A stretch of DNA of 64,000 bases from PFJX01 sp040751755 (GCA_040751755.1 JBFMHC010000009.1:62001-126000); one strand, 5' to 3'. Positions 54,063-63,283 are shown, numbered from the stretch's first letter. Made by a program: numbers and translations. The notes: a model not told the origin generated them from the letters alone.

Positions 54063-54093
54063 GGCCGGGGAAGATCGCCCGACGCGGCCGTGA

Positions 54094-55062
54094 TCAACGC
54101 CGCCGGCGCGCCCACCAGCCCATGGCGGCAAGCAGGCCGCCGCCCAGCAGCGCGAGCGCCCACGGGGGCAGGGGCACGTCGCCGCCCCCCGCCTCCGGTG
54201 CTGGGGTGAGACCGCAGGCGTTGCCCCAGATGCGCGACACGAATTCCGGATGGTCGACGAAGGGGTTGCGGTTGCCCTGCCAGCTGTGGATCACGGCATT
54301 GCGCTGCCGTTCCGCGGCCGAGACGGGGTCGCCCTGGTGCCAGGCCATGAGGTCGCACAGGTCGCCGAAATAGGGCTCGCCGTTGTTGGTGAGCCGATCC
54401 ACCAGCTCCAGGTCGGGGGTGCCGCCGTCCACGCCGCTGCCGCCGGCGTAACGCACGGCCATGTACATCATCGCCCGGGCGATGTCGCCCTTCACCACGT
54501 CCGGCGCCTCCCAGGTCTCCAGGGCGGCGTCCTCCTTGCAGGCAGTGCATTCGGGATTGGGCGTGCCGCCATAGGCGAAGTCGTCGTTGGCGCGGTCGGC
54601 GTTCACCGATTTGTCCGCGGCGAACAGGTGGTGCCCGTCCGTGTAGGCGTGGTAGCCGCTGCTGGGAAAGCCGTGCGAGTTGGCCCAGACGTGCTCGCGG
54701 TTCCAGGCGTCCGGCGTGTTGCCGCCGTAGTCCCGCTCGGCCTTGGGGATGGAGCGGCGGGTGTAGATGTCGATCACGTTGGCCGGGTTCGCCGGGTCCT
54801 GGTCCGCCTCCATGAGCATGTCCCAGACGCAGGCGTAGCTCTGGTAGACGTGCCCCTTGATGATGCCGTGCAGGGCGTCGCGCAGCGCGCTGCCGGTCTT
54901 GTCCGCGGCGGGGGCGTAATACGCCGCGTCGTCGAAGACGGGCACGGCCGGCTTGGCGCAGGCGGCCAGGGCCGTGCCCGGCGGGATGGCCAGCAGCAGG
55001 ACCGTCAGCCTGACTGCCGGGCCGGGCGAGAAAAGGCACGAAAAGAACCGGGTCATGGACAT
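54094..55062 (-). CDS. Secreted endonuclease I with a PLPPW-type C-terminal sorting signal
   Basis: 322 residues: signal peptide ending near TALA, an endonuclease I (beta-beta-alpha metal) domain with WNREHVWANSHGF, DGHHLFAAD and GDIARAMMYM, and several Cys for disulfides. The tail VPLPPWALALLGGGLLAAMG followed by WWARRRR has the tripartite form of an exosortase signal. It lacks PEP and resembles the IPTLxxWG type cut by exosortase H, encoded 1.5 kb away. It probably degrades nucleic acid at the cell surface. Confidence 0.88.
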   Translation of the reverse strand: MSMTRFFSCLFSPGPAVRLTVLLLAIPPGTALAACAKPAVPVFDDAAYYAPAADKTGSALRDALHGIIKGHVYQSYACVWDMLMEADQDPANPANVIDIYTRRSIPKAERDYGGNTPDAWNREHVWANSHGFPSSGYHAYTDGHHLFAADKSVNADRANDDFAYGGTPNPECTACKEDAALETWEAPDVVKGDIARAMMYMAVRYAGGSGVDGGTPDLELVDRLTNNGEPYFGDLCDLMAWHQGDPVSAAERQRNAVIHSWQGNRNPFVDHPEFVSRIWGNACGLTPAPEAGGGDVPLPPWALALLGGGLLAAMGWWARRRR

Positions 55063-55080
55063 CGAGAAGGGGAACGCATA

Positions 55081-55110
55081 AAAAAACCGCCGCCGTCTGC
55101 ACGGCGGCGG
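55081..55110 (-). terminator. Rho-independent terminator of the PEP-CTERM gene
   Basis: Minus-strand CCGCCGCCG-TGCAGA-CGGCGGCGG stem followed by six T, 21 nt past the stop. It closes the long minus-strand transcript. Confidence 0.9.
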
Positions 55111-55130
55111 CCGGCGGCGAGGCGCGTCGC

Positions 55131-55814
55131 TCAGCCCTTGCGGCGACGCGCGGCGAAGCCCAGCAGGCCGAGGCCGGCCAGCATCATGGCATAGACATCG
55201 GCCTCCGGCACCGGTGCGGCAACGACGCCGTTGAGCTGGAGATTGGTGTAGTTGATGCCGTCGGCATACTCGGCGACGCGGAAGGTGCCGGCGGAGCCCG
55301 TGGTGCCGCCATTTGCCGAGGCCGTGCCGATCTGCGCGATGCGGAATTCCACCTGGCCGGTCAGGTCCTGCAGGGCGCCGAGATCGACGATGGTGTTGAC
55401 GTAGTTGCCGCCGGGCGCCTGGTTGAAGGTGTACAGCGCGCTGGAGAAACCGTTGCCGCTGTAGAACAGGCCCATGGCGCCGGGGCCGGTGCCGGACGAA
55501 CGCGTGGCGATCACCAGGCTGCCCAGGTCCACCTGGTAACCCGCGCCCACGCTGAAGCCGAAGCTGAAATAGTCGGTGGCCTCGCCCGTCCAGCCCGATG
55601 CGTTGAGGGCGTTGGCGCCGGTGCTGCCGGTGAGCCCCGCGCCGCGCAGGAGATCGTTGCCGGTGAGGCCGGCGGCGAAGCTGTTGGCGGCCCTCGCGGC
55701 CTCGTTGCCGACCAGGTCGGTGAGGTCCCAGTCGACCAGGACATCGGCGCTGGCAAAGGTGGAGATGGACATCGCCAGGATGGCGGCCGAAAGGGTGCTG
55801 ATCTGCTTGTTCAT
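55131..55814 (-). CDS. PEP-CTERM exported protein (VPEAD variant)
   Basis: 227 residues: signal peptide ending TFASA, a beta-rich domain (VDWDLTDLVGN; GYQVDLGSLVIATRSSG; VEFRIAQIGTASANGG) rather like other PEP-CTERM jelly-roll proteins, and the tail VPEADVYAMMLAGLGLLGFA followed by ARRRKG. GGGAGAGAG ribosome site before the ATG. The PEP motif is altered to PEA. Confidence 0.85.
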   Translation of the reverse strand: MNKQISTLSAAILAMSISTFASADVLVDWDLTDLVGNEAARAANSFAAGLTGNDLLRGAGLTGSTGANALNASGWTGEATDYFSFGFSVGAGYQVDLGSLVIATRSSGTGPGAMGLFYSGNGFSSALYTFNQAPGGNYVNTIVDLGALQDLTGQVEFRIAQIGTASANGGTTGSAGTFRVAEYADGINYTNLQLNGVVAAPVPEADVYAMMLAGLGLLGFAARRRKG

Positions 55815-55885
55815 TTGCTCTCTCCCAGGAATATGAATGGCCCAGGCTGCGGCCTGGTGCCCTGTCGGATGGTGGGAGCGGGCTA

Positions 55886-56533
55886 TTACGGTTTCAGCGC
55901 CCGCGCACGGGGCGATGCATGAGCCGAATGGCTTAGGCGCCCGACGACCAGGCCCTGCAGTCCCGCCGCCGCGAAGGCGGCGGCGACGCACAGTGCGAAG
56001 CGCCCCCCACCGTCCAGCACGCGGACCCAGTCGATCAGTCTGGAGGCCTGGTCCGCGGCGGGATTGAGGCTGTAGCTCAGCAGGTCGTGGATGGAACTGG
56101 CGAACACCAGCGGCGTATCCAGGCATTCCAGCACGACCAGGAAGGGCAGGCTGAGGCCAAGCCGCAACAGGCGGTGCGGCGGGGCCAGGCCGGGCCAGGC
56201 CAGGGCGGCGGCGCACAGCACGATGGGATGGATGAGGACCGTGAACAGGGGCGTATGGCTGTCCACCGTGAGACCGGCGGGCAGGGCCCGGCCTTGCACG
56301 ACGATCATCCGTTCGGCGATCACCTGGGTCTTGAAGACCAGTTCCTGGGCATGTCCGATCTCCAGGCTGAGCACGCCGAAGTCGGGCAGTGCCAGGTCCA
56401 GCACCACGCGGTAGAGCGGCAGGAAGAACTGCCCATAATCCTGGCCCCAGGCCCATGCCGCCCAGAACAGCGGCGGCAGGCAGAGCAGCAGGCGCAGCCC
56501 CATGCCCCGCGCCTCACGCGGGCCGAGGCTCAT
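55886..56533 (-). CDS. Exosortase H-associated membrane protein
   Basis: 215 residues with about four membrane helices, starting inside the end of xrtH (20-nt overlap). Its position and hydrophobic profile fit the small protein that accompanies XrtH in other genomes. The sequence itself is not otherwise diagnostic. Likely helps exosortase H or its substrates. Confidence 0.65.
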   Translation of the reverse strand: MSLGPREARGMGLRLLLCLPPLFWAAWAWGQDYGQFFLPLYRVVLDLALPDFGVLSLEIGHAQELVFKTQVIAERMIVVQGRALPAGLTVDSHTPLFTVLIHPIVLCAAALAWPGLAPPHRLLRLGLSLPFLVVLECLDTPLVFASSIHDLLSYSLNPAADQASRLIDWVRVLDGGGRFALCVAAAFAAAGLQGLVVGRLSHSAHASPRARALKP

Positions 56534-57065
56534 GGCGGGCGAGGAAAGCGAGGAAGAACAGCAGGCAGATCGCCACCAGCGCCAGCGGCAGCACGGTGCC
56601 GTGCAGCAGGCCGAACAGGGCGCGGTCATGCAGGAAGGCATGCCAGAGGGCGACGATGCGGCCCTGATTGAGCGCGAACACCAGCAGCGCGCCGAGGCCG
56701 ATGCCGATGAGGCGCGCGCGCCAGGCGAAGGGATAGGCGACGAAGGCGGCGACCAGCAGAAACAGGGTCTCCAGGCCTTCGCAGCCGTTGAGGATGTTGA
56801 GGCGCGCCTGGCTGGAGACGAGGCGGTTGTCGACCGCCCGCACCGCCTGCTCGGGCCAGGCCTGGCCGATCACCCAGGCGGCCGGGCGGGCGGTGAGGTC
56901 GTGGATGACGAGGCGTTCCAGCCCCGTGCCGCGGCCCATCTCCCAGGCGTACTGCAGGGCGAAGAAGGTCGCCAGGAACAGGAGCAGGAGGCGCCAGGGG
57001 CCGCGGCGGCGCGCGGCGGCGCGCGCCTCTTCCTGCAACAGCTCCCCGTAGCTGATATCGCCCAT
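56514..57065 (-). CDS. xrtH: Exosortase H
   Basis: 183 residues, a short exosortase, with the catalytic triad visible: Cys95 in LNGCEGLE, Arg136 in LNQGRIVAL and His155 in LLHGTVLP, each in or next to membrane helices. XrtH is the exosortase associated with IPTLxxWG-type C-terminal signals. It should process the endonuclease at 54.1 kb. The ordinary PEP-CTERM proteins would need a different exosortase (XrtA/B type), which is not in the window. Confidence 0.85.
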   Translation of the reverse strand: MGDISYGELLQEEARAAARRRGPWRLLLLFLATFFALQYAWEMGRGTGLERLVIHDLTARPAAWVIGQAWPEQAVRAVDNRLVSSQARLNILNGCEGLETLFLLVAAFVAYPFAWRARLIGIGLGALLVFALNQGRIVALWHAFLHDRALFGLLHGTVLPLALVAICLLFFLAFLARHEPRPA

Positions 57066-57097
57066 CGCCGCCCTTCCCTGTGTGTTATCGCAGGCGT

Positions 57098-57292
57098 TCA
57101 GTCGCCTTTGTCGGGCACGTCGTCATCCTCGTTCGCCCGGCCGCCCTGCTCCGCCTTTTCCAGGTCCTTGAGCCGTTCCTGCAGCCGCTTGTCCGGCACC
57201 ACCCGCTGCTTGAACGCGGGCGTGCGCACCGCCTTCGCCACCGGGTTGCGGGGCCGGCGCGGCGGGCCGGAGGCGCGTTTGCCGGTGCCCAT
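57098..57292 (-). CDS. Small basic protein, ArfA-like
   Basis: 64 residues; the core NPVAKAVRTPAFKQRVVPDK resembles the ribosome-rescue factor ArfA (xNAxxAxxxPxFRQRVxxxK). The family KGKGSY tail is replaced by a Glu/Lys-rich acidic end. It is squeezed between manC and xrtH with 3- and 32-nt gaps. If it is ArfA it frees stalled ribosomes when tmRNA fails. It may instead be an unrelated small protein. Confidence 0.5.
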   Translation of the reverse strand: MGTGKRASGPPRRPRNPVAKAVRTPAFKQRVVPDKRLQERLKDLEKAEQGGRANEDDDVPDKGD

Positions 57293-57295
57293 CGC

Positions 57296-58711
57296 TCAGG
57301 CGCGCTTGTAGATGTCCTCGAAGCGCACGATGTCGTCCTCGCCCAGGTAGCTGCCGGACTGCACCTCGATCAGGTGCAGCGGCAGCTTGCCGGGGTTGTC
57401 GAGGCGGTGCGTGGCGCCGAGCGGGATGTAGGTGGACTGGTTCTCCGAGAGGATCGTCACCTTGTCGTCGCAGGTCACGCGCGCGGTGCCTGAGACGACG
57501 ATCCAGTGCTCGGCGCGGTGGTGGTGCATCTGCAGCGACAGCCTCTCGCCCGGCTTGACCATGATGCGCTTGACCTGGAAGCGCTCGCCCGCGTCGATGC
57601 CCTCGTACCAGCCCCAGGGCCGATAGACGCGGGTGTGGAACTCGTGCTCGCTGCGGCCGTTGGCCTTGAGGTGCTCCACCACCTTCTTCACGTCCTGCGC
57701 GCGCGCGCGGTTGGCCACCAGCACCGCGTCCGGGGTCTCGACGATGACCAGGTCGTCGACGCCGATCGCCGCGACCATGCGCGACTCGGCGCGCACCAGG
57801 CTGTTCCGCACGCCGTCCAGGTAGACGTCGCCGCGCGTGACGTTGTCCGCGCCATCCTTCTCGCCCACGTCCCACAGGGCGGACCAGGCGCCGATGTCGT
57901 TCCAGCCGATCTCGGCCGGCACCACGGCGGCGCGCTCGGTGCGTTCCATCACCGCGTAGTCGATGGAGTCGGACGGACAGGCGTCGAACTCCGCCTTGCC
58001 GAGGCGGCAGAAGTCCAGGTCCTGCCCCCCCGCCGCGAGGGCCTGTTCGCAGGCGGCGACGATCTCGGGACGGTGCGCCTGAAGCTCGTCCAGGTATTGG
58101 CCGCAGCGGAACAGGAACATGCCGCTGTTCCAGTAGTAGTCGCCGCTGGCGAGGAAGGCCTCGGCCTTGTCGCGGCTGGGTTTCTCGACGAAGCGCGCGA
58201 CCTGGCGCGCCTTGCTGCTGGCGAGCGGCTCGCCGTGCTGGATGTAGCCGTAGCCGGTCTCCGCCATGTCGGGGACGATGCCGAAGGTGACCAGGTAGCC
58301 TGCGTCCACCGCCTTCATGCCCTCGGCGATGGTGGCGTGGAAGGCGGCGACGTCGCGGATCAGGTGGTCGGCGGGCAGCAGCAGCATCACCGCGTCCGGG
58401 TCGCGCTTCCTCAGGTACATGGCGGCGACGGCGGCGGCGGGCGCGGTGTTGCGGCCCACCGGCTCGAGGAAGATGCCCTGCGGCGTGACGCCGATCTCGC
58501 GCATCTGCTCGGCGATCAGGAAGCGGTGGTCGTTGTTGCACACCACCAGGGGCGCGCCGATGTCCGGCACGCCGGCCAGACGCAGCACGGTCTCCTGCAC
58601 CATGGTGCGCTCGCCCGCCAGGGGCAGGAGCTGCTTCGGCAGGGCGGCGCGCGACATCGGCCACAGGCGGGTGCCGGACCCACCGGAAAGGATGACGGGA
58701 TGGAGGCTCAT
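57296..58711 (-). CDS. manC: Mannose-1-phosphate guanylyltransferase/mannose-6-phosphate isomerase
   Basis: 471 residues: nucleotidyltransferase domain with ILSGGSGTRLWPMSRAALPK, then the type II PMI cupin (WGWYEGIDAGERFQVK; LSLQMHHHRAEHWIVV). It makes GDP-mannose from mannose-1-phosphate for polysaccharide synthesis. The ATG at 58711 is chosen; the long in-frame extension runs into rfbD. It is part of the galE-rfb operon. Confidence 0.96.
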   Translation of the reverse strand: MSLHPVILSGGSGTRLWPMSRAALPKQLLPLAGERTMVQETVLRLAGVPDIGAPLVVCNNDHRFLIAEQMREIGVTPQGIFLEPVGRNTAPAAAVAAMYLRKRDPDAVMLLLPADHLIRDVAAFHATIAEGMKAVDAGYLVTFGIVPDMAETGYGYIQHGEPLASSKARQVARFVEKPSRDKAEAFLASGDYYWNSGMFLFRCGQYLDELQAHRPEIVAACEQALAAGGQDLDFCRLGKAEFDACPSDSIDYAVMERTERAAVVPAEIGWNDIGAWSALWDVGEKDGADNVTRGDVYLDGVRNSLVRAESRMVAAIGVDDLVIVETPDAVLVANRARAQDVKKVVEHLKANGRSEHEFHTRVYRPWGWYEGIDAGERFQVKRIMVKPGERLSLQMHHHRAEHWIVVSGTARVTCDDKVTILSENQSTYIPLGATHRLDNPGKLPLHLIEVQSGSYLGEDDIVRFEDIYKRA

Positions 58712-58730
58712 GCGGGTTTGTCTCTCCAGG

Positions 58731-59606
58731 TCAGGATTTATCGAGGCAAAGCTTGAGGGCATCGCGCCACTCCGGCAAGCGAACGCCGAACACCCGCGCC
58801 AGCTTGCCGTTGTCGAGGCGCGAATTGAGCGGGCGGCGCGCCGGCGTGGGGTAATCGCTGCTGGGGATGGGCAGCAGGCGCGGCGGGGTCTCCATGCCTT
58901 CGAGATCGAGGATGGCCTGGGCGAAGCCGTGCCAGGAGGTCTCGCCACCGTTGCTCATGTGGTAGACGCCCCAGGGTTCGGGCTTGTCGGCGCCGCGCGC
59001 CGGCGAGGCGACCTGAGCGAGGACCTGCGCCGTGGCGTCGGCGAGGCCGCGGCACCAGGTGGGGGCGCCGATCTGGTCGTCGACGATCTTCAGCTCAGGC
59101 CGCTCGCGCATCAGGCGGCGCATGGTGATCAGGAAGTTGGCGCCACGCGCGCCGTACACCCAGGAGGTGCGGAAGATCAGGTGGCGGCATCCGCTCGCGG
59201 CGATCGCCTCCTCCCCCGCCAGCTTGGTGGCGCCGTAGACGTTGAGCGGCCCCTTGGCGTCGTCCTCGCGCCAAGCCTGCGCGCCCCCGCCGTCGAACAC
59301 GTAGTCGGTGGAGTAGTGCACCAGCAGGGCGCCGCCTTGCACCGCCAGTTCGGCGAGCAATGCGGGGGCCTCGGCGTTGACGGCGCGCGCGCGCGCCGCC
59401 TCGCCCTCCGCCTTGTCGACGGCCGTGTAGGCGGCGGGATTGACGATGAGGGCGGGCCGCACCTCGCCGACGACACGACGGATGGCAGCCGGGTCGGCGA
59501 GGTCCATCTCCCGCGAGTCGACGGCGACCACCCGGCCGAGGGGGGCGAGGCTGCGCCGCAATTCCCAGCCGACCTGGCCGTTCGCACCGGTCAGCAGGAT
59601 GTTCAT
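58731..59606 (-). CDS. rfbD: dTDP-4-dehydrorhamnose reductase
   Basis: 291 residues, SDR fold with LLTGANGQVGWELRR, the HYSTDYVFDG motif and YGATKLAGEEA (Tyr-x3-Lys). Final step of dTDP-L-rhamnose synthesis. It overlaps rfbC by 4 nt. Confidence 0.97.
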   Translation of the reverse strand: MNILLTGANGQVGWELRRSLAPLGRVVAVDSREMDLADPAAIRRVVGEVRPALIVNPAAYTAVDKAEGEAARARAVNAEAPALLAELAVQGGALLVHYSTDYVFDGGGAQAWREDDAKGPLNVYGATKLAGEEAIAASGCRHLIFRTSWVYGARGANFLITMRRLMRERPELKIVDDQIGAPTWCRGLADATAQVLAQVASPARGADKPEPWGVYHMSNGGETSWHGFAQAILDLEGMETPPRLLPIPSSDYPTPARRPLNSRLDNGKLARVFGVRLPEWRDALKLCLDKS

Positions 59607-60145
59607 GCGTACACCTCGGCGTCACGCAGCAGCGGTTGGGCCTGGTCCTTGGCGGAGAGCTGCGGCGGGGCGTCCAGCGGCCATTGCACGCCGATCTGCG
59701 GATCGTCCCAGCGCACGCCGCGGTCCCACTCCGGGGCGTAGTAGGCGGTGGTCTTGTAGAGGAAATCGGCGGTCTCGGAGAGCACCTGGAAGGCGTGGCC
59801 GAAGCCGGGAGGGATCCACAGCATGCGGTGGTTCTCGGCGGAGAGCTCGAACCCCACCCACTTGCCGAAGTGCGGCGAGGCGCGGCGCAGGTCCACCGCC
59901 ACGTCGAATACCGCGCCGCTCACCACGCGCACCAGCTTGCCCTGCGGCGCGTTGAGCTGGTAGTGGATGCCGCGCAGCACGCCCCTGGAGGAGCGGGAAT
60001 GGTTGTCCTGCACGAAGTCGAGGTCCAGGCCGAGGTCGGCGAAGGTCTTGCGGTTCCAGCTCTCCAGAAAGAAGCCGCGCGCATCGCCGAACACCCTGGG
60101 TTCCAGCAGCAGCACATCGGGAAGATCGGTTTGAATCACGTTCAC
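59603..60145 (-). CDS. rfbC: dTDP-4-dehydrorhamnose 3,5-epimerase
   Basis: 180 residues of the RmlC cupin type with FVQDNHSRSSRGVLRGIHYQ, which carries the catalytic His, and the C-terminal WDDPQIGVQWPL. It epimerises C3 and C5 of the dTDP-4-keto sugar. Confidence 0.97.
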   Translation of the reverse strand: MNVIQTDLPDVLLLEPRVFGDARGFFLESWNRKTFADLGLDLDFVQDNHSRSSRGVLRGIHYQLNAPQGKLVRVVSGAVFDVAVDLRRASPHFGKWVGFELSAENHRMLWIPPGFGHAFQVLSETADFLYKTTAYYAPEWDRGVRWDDPQIGVQWPLDAPPQLSAKDQAQPLLRDAEVYA

Positions 60146-60154
60146 GCTAAGTCC

Positions 60155-60206
60155 TCTTGGTTGGCCCCGCCACCCCGCAGGGGGAGGGGGTGGGGAGAGG
60201 GGGCAA
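60155..60206. repeat. REP-like C/G-run palindrome between rfbC and rfbA
   Basis: CCCCGCCACCCC pairs with GGGGGTGGGG within the only sizeable gap of the rfb cluster (63 nt). The sequence style matches the elements near 285-362 and 7463-7489. It may lower downstream expression or stabilise the upstream message. Confidence 0.5.
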
Positions 60207-60208
60207 AT

Positions 60209-61090
60209 TCAGAACACCCGCTCGTCCAGCATGTTGAGGAGGTACTGCCCATAGGCGTTCTTTTTCAGAGGCTCCGCCAGCCTGCGCACCTGCTCTGCAT
60301 CGATATAACCCTGGCGGTAGGCGATCTCCTCCGGGCAGGCGATCTTCAGGCCCTGGCGTTTCTCGATGGTCTCGATGAACAGGCTGGCCTCCAGCATCGA
60401 TTCGTGCGTGCCGGTGTCCAGCCAGGCATGGCCGCGCCCCATGATGGAAACGTTGAGCGCGCCCCAGTCCAGGTACTGCCGGTTGACGTCGGTGATCTCC
60501 AGTTCGCCGCGCGGCGAGGGCTTCAGGGCCTTGGCGATCTCCACCACGCGGCTGTCGTAGAAGTACAGGCCGGTGACGGCGTAATGGGACTTGGGCTGGG
60601 CAGGCTTCTCTTCCAGGCTGACGGCGCGGCCCTGCGCGTCGAACTCGACCACGCCATAGCGCTCCGGGTCGTGCACGCGGTAGGCGAACACGGTGGCGCC
60701 CTCGGCTCGGGCGCTGGCGGCGCGCAGGTCCTGCGCCATCTCGTGGCCATAGAAGATGTTGTCGCCCAGCACCAGGGCGGAGGGCGCGTCGCCGACGAAC
60801 CCCGCGCCGATGATGAAGGCCTGCGCGAGGCCGTCCGGGCTGGCCTGCACGGCGTATTGCAGGCTGATGCCCCACTGGCTGCCGTCGCCCAGGAGTTGCG
60901 CGAAGCGCGGCGTATCCTGCGGCGTGGAGATGATGAGGATGTCGCGTATCCCCGCCAGCATCAGCGTGGTCAGGGGGTGGTAGATCATCGGTTTGTCGTA
61001 GATCGGCAGCAGCTGCTTCGACACCGCCAGGGTCGCGGGATAGAGGCGGGTGCCGGAGCCGCCGGCGAGGATGATGCCCTTGCGCGTCAT
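60209..61090 (-). CDS. rfbA: Glucose-1-phosphate thymidylyltransferase
   Basis: 293 residues with GGSGTRLYPATLAVSKQLLP and LVLGDNIFYGH. It makes dTDP-glucose. The ATG at 61090 overlaps the rfbB stop by 4 nt; longer in-frame starts lie inside rfbB. Confidence 0.97.
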   Translation of the reverse strand: MTRKGIILAGGSGTRLYPATLAVSKQLLPIYDKPMIYHPLTTLMLAGIRDILIISTPQDTPRFAQLLGDGSQWGISLQYAVQASPDGLAQAFIIGAGFVGDAPSALVLGDNIFYGHEMAQDLRAASARAEGATVFAYRVHDPERYGVVEFDAQGRAVSLEEKPAQPKSHYAVTGLYFYDSRVVEIAKALKPSPRGELEITDVNRQYLDWGALNVSIMGRGHAWLDTGTHESMLEASLFIETIEKRQGLKIACPEEIAYRQGYIDAEQVRRLAEPLKKNAYGQYLLNMLDERVF

Positions 61091-62154
61091 GCCGTGCCCC
61101 TCGTCTGGTAGTTGGTGTCGATCCATTTGCGGTATTCGCCGCTCGCCACGTTTTCCACCCAGGTCATGTTGTCGAGATACCACCGCACCGTCTTGCGGAT
61201 GCCGGTGGCGAAGGTCTCCGCCGGCTTCCAGCCCAGTTCGCGATGGATCTTGGTGGCGTCGATGGCGTAGCGCCGGTCGTGGCCGGGGCGATCCTGCACA
61301 TAGGTGATCAGGCGCTTGTAGGGGCCGTCCGCGCTGGGCCGCATCTCGTCGAGCAACTCGCACACGGTATGGACGATGTCGAGGTTGGGCATCTCGTTCC
61401 AGCCGCCCACGTTGTATGTCTCCCCCACCCTGCCCCGTGCCAGGACCGCGCGGATCGCGGTGCAATGGTCGGTGACGTAGAGCCAGTCGCGCACGTTCAT
61501 ACCGTCGCCGTAGATGGGCAAGGGCTTGTCCCGGGTGGCGTTGAGGATCATCAGCGGGATCAGTTTCTCCGGGAACTGGTAGGGGCCGTAGTTGTTGGAG
61601 CAGTTGGTGGTCAGGGTCGGCAGGCCGTAGGTGTGGTGGTAGGCGCGCACCAGGTGGTCGCTGGAGGCCTTGCTCGCGGAATAGGGGCTGTTGGGGGCGA
61701 ACGGGGTCTCCTCGGTGAACGGCGCATCCGTCGGCCCCAGAGAGCCATACACCTCATCGGTGGAGACGTGCAGGAAGCGAAACGCCGCCCTGCCCGCCTC
61801 GTCCAGACCCAACCAATGCGCGCGCGCCTCCTCCAGCAGGTGGAAGGTGCCGACCACGTTGGTCTGGATGAAGTCCTCGGGGCCGTGGATGGAACGGTCG
61901 ACGTGCGACTCGGCGGCAAAGTTGACGATGGCGCGCGGCCGGTGTTCCGCCAGCAGCCGGCCCACGAGGGCACGGTCACCGATGTCGCCCTGCACGAAGA
62001 CGTGGCGCGCATCGCCCTTGAGCGAGTCCAGGTTCTCCAGGTTGCCAGCGTAGGTGAGCTTGTCGAGGTTGATGACGGGCTCGTCCGTCGCCTTGAGCCA
62101 GTCGAGGACGAAATTCGCGCCAATGAAGCCGGCGCCGCCGGTGACCAGGATCAT
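61087..62154 (-). CDS. rfbB: dTDP-glucose 4,6-dehydratase
   Basis: 355 residues: NAD-binding VTGGAGFIGANFV, active-site region HVSTDEVYGSLG, YSASKASSDHLVRAYHHTY (Tyr-x3-Lys) and NCSNNYGPYQFPEKLIP. Second step to dTDP-rhamnose. It begins 5 nt after galE. Confidence 0.97.
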   Translation of the reverse strand: MILVTGGAGFIGANFVLDWLKATDEPVINLDKLTYAGNLENLDSLKGDARHVFVQGDIGDRALVGRLLAEHRPRAIVNFAAESHVDRSIHGPEDFIQTNVVGTFHLLEEARAHWLGLDEAGRAAFRFLHVSTDEVYGSLGPTDAPFTEETPFAPNSPYSASKASSDHLVRAYHHTYGLPTLTTNCSNNYGPYQFPEKLIPLMILNATRDKPLPIYGDGMNVRDWLYVTDHCTAIRAVLARGRVGETYNVGGWNEMPNLDIVHTVCELLDEMRPSADGPYKRLITYVQDRPGHDRRYAIDATKIHRELGWKPAETFATGIRKTVRWYLDNMTWVENVASGEYRKWIDTNYQTRGTA

Positions 62155-62159
62155 GTCTG

Positions 62160-63176
62160 CTACTCCGTTTTGAAGCCGTTCGGGTTCATGGACTGCCAGC
62201 GCCAGGTGTCGGCGCACATCGCCTCCAGGCCCTTTTCCGCGCGCCATCCCAGCTCCGCCTCGGCCCTCGCTGGGTCTGCCCAGCACTGCGCGACATCGCC
62301 GGCGCGGCGCGGAGCGAAGCGGTAGGGCACCGGCCGACCGGAAGCCTGCTCGAATGCCTTGGCCATGTCCAGCACGCTGTAACCCTGGCCGGTGCCCAGG
62401 TTCCAGATCCCCACGCCGGGCGCCAGCCTGTCCACCGCCTTGACGTGCCCCTTGGCGAGGTCGACGACGTGGATGTAGTCGCGCACCCCCGTGCCGTCCG
62501 GCGTGGGGTAGTCGTTGCCGAACACGTTGAGGAATTCGCGCCGGCCCACCGCCACCTGGGCGATGTAGGGCATGAGGTTGTTGGGGATGCCGCGCGGGTC
62601 CTCGCCGATCAGGCCGCTCTCGTGCGCGCCCACCGGGTTGAAGTAGCGCAGCAGGGCGATGCCCCAGGCCGGGTCAGAGACGGCCAGGTCCTGCAGGATC
62701 TGCTCGATGATCAGCTTGCTGCGGCCGTAGGGGTTGGTGGTGGCGCCGACCGGAAAGTCCTCGCGGATCGGCACGCTGGCGGGGTCGCCGTACACGGTGG
62801 CGGAGGAACTGAAGACGATGCGCTTCACGCCCGCCGTCTGCATGGCCTCGAACAGGGTGACGCTGCCGGCGATGTTGTTGTCGTAGTAGAGCAAGGGCTT
62901 TTCCACCGACTCGCCTACCGCCTTGAGGCCGGCGAAGTGCACCACGGTGTCGATGTCGTGGCGGCGGAACAGGGCATCCAGGGCGGCGCGGTCGCGGATG
63001 TCGCCCTGCACGAAGGCCACCTCCGCGCCGGTGATGCGGCGCACCCGGTTCAGAGACTCGGCGCTGCTGTTGCACAGGTTGTCGTACACCACGACGTCAT
63101 AACCGGCCTGCAAGAACTCCACGCAGGCATGCGAGCCGATGTAGCCGGCGCCGCCGGTAAGCAGGATGGTCTTCAT
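62160..63176 (-). CDS. galE: UDP-glucose 4-epimerase
   Basis: 338 residues with LTGGAGYIGSHACVEFLQAG, SSSATVYGD and NPYGRSKLIIEQIL (Tyr-x3-Lys). It interconverts UDP-glucose and UDP-galactose and heads the galE-rfbB-A-C-D-manC operon. Length and motifs are standard. Confidence 0.97.
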   Translation of the reverse strand: MKTILLTGGAGYIGSHACVEFLQAGYDVVVYDNLCNSSAESLNRVRRITGAEVAFVQGDIRDRAALDALFRRHDIDTVVHFAGLKAVGESVEKPLLYYDNNIAGSVTLFEAMQTAGVKRIVFSSSATVYGDPASVPIREDFPVGATTNPYGRSKLIIEQILQDLAVSDPAWGIALLRYFNPVGAHESGLIGEDPRGIPNNLMPYIAQVAVGRREFLNVFGNDYPTPDGTGVRDYIHVVDLAKGHVKAVDRLAPGVGIWNLGTGQGYSVLDMAKAFEQASGRPVPYRFAPRRAGDVAQCWADPARAEAELGWRAEKGLEAMCADTWRWQSMNPNGFKTE

Positions 63177-63283
63177 GATTTGTCGTTTCGCTTGGGTTGG
63201 CGGGTATTTTGCAGGCTGAAGCCTACTTCGTCATGACACAGGCGCGATGGACGCGGGCCGGAGCCCGCGCCAGGCAGGAGGGG

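Noticed and set aside
55131..56456. A 441-codon frame extending the PEP-CTERM gene upstream
   Set aside because: The upstream part is out of frame with the exosortase-associated gene and would bury the signal peptide; the ATG at 55814 is the sensible start.
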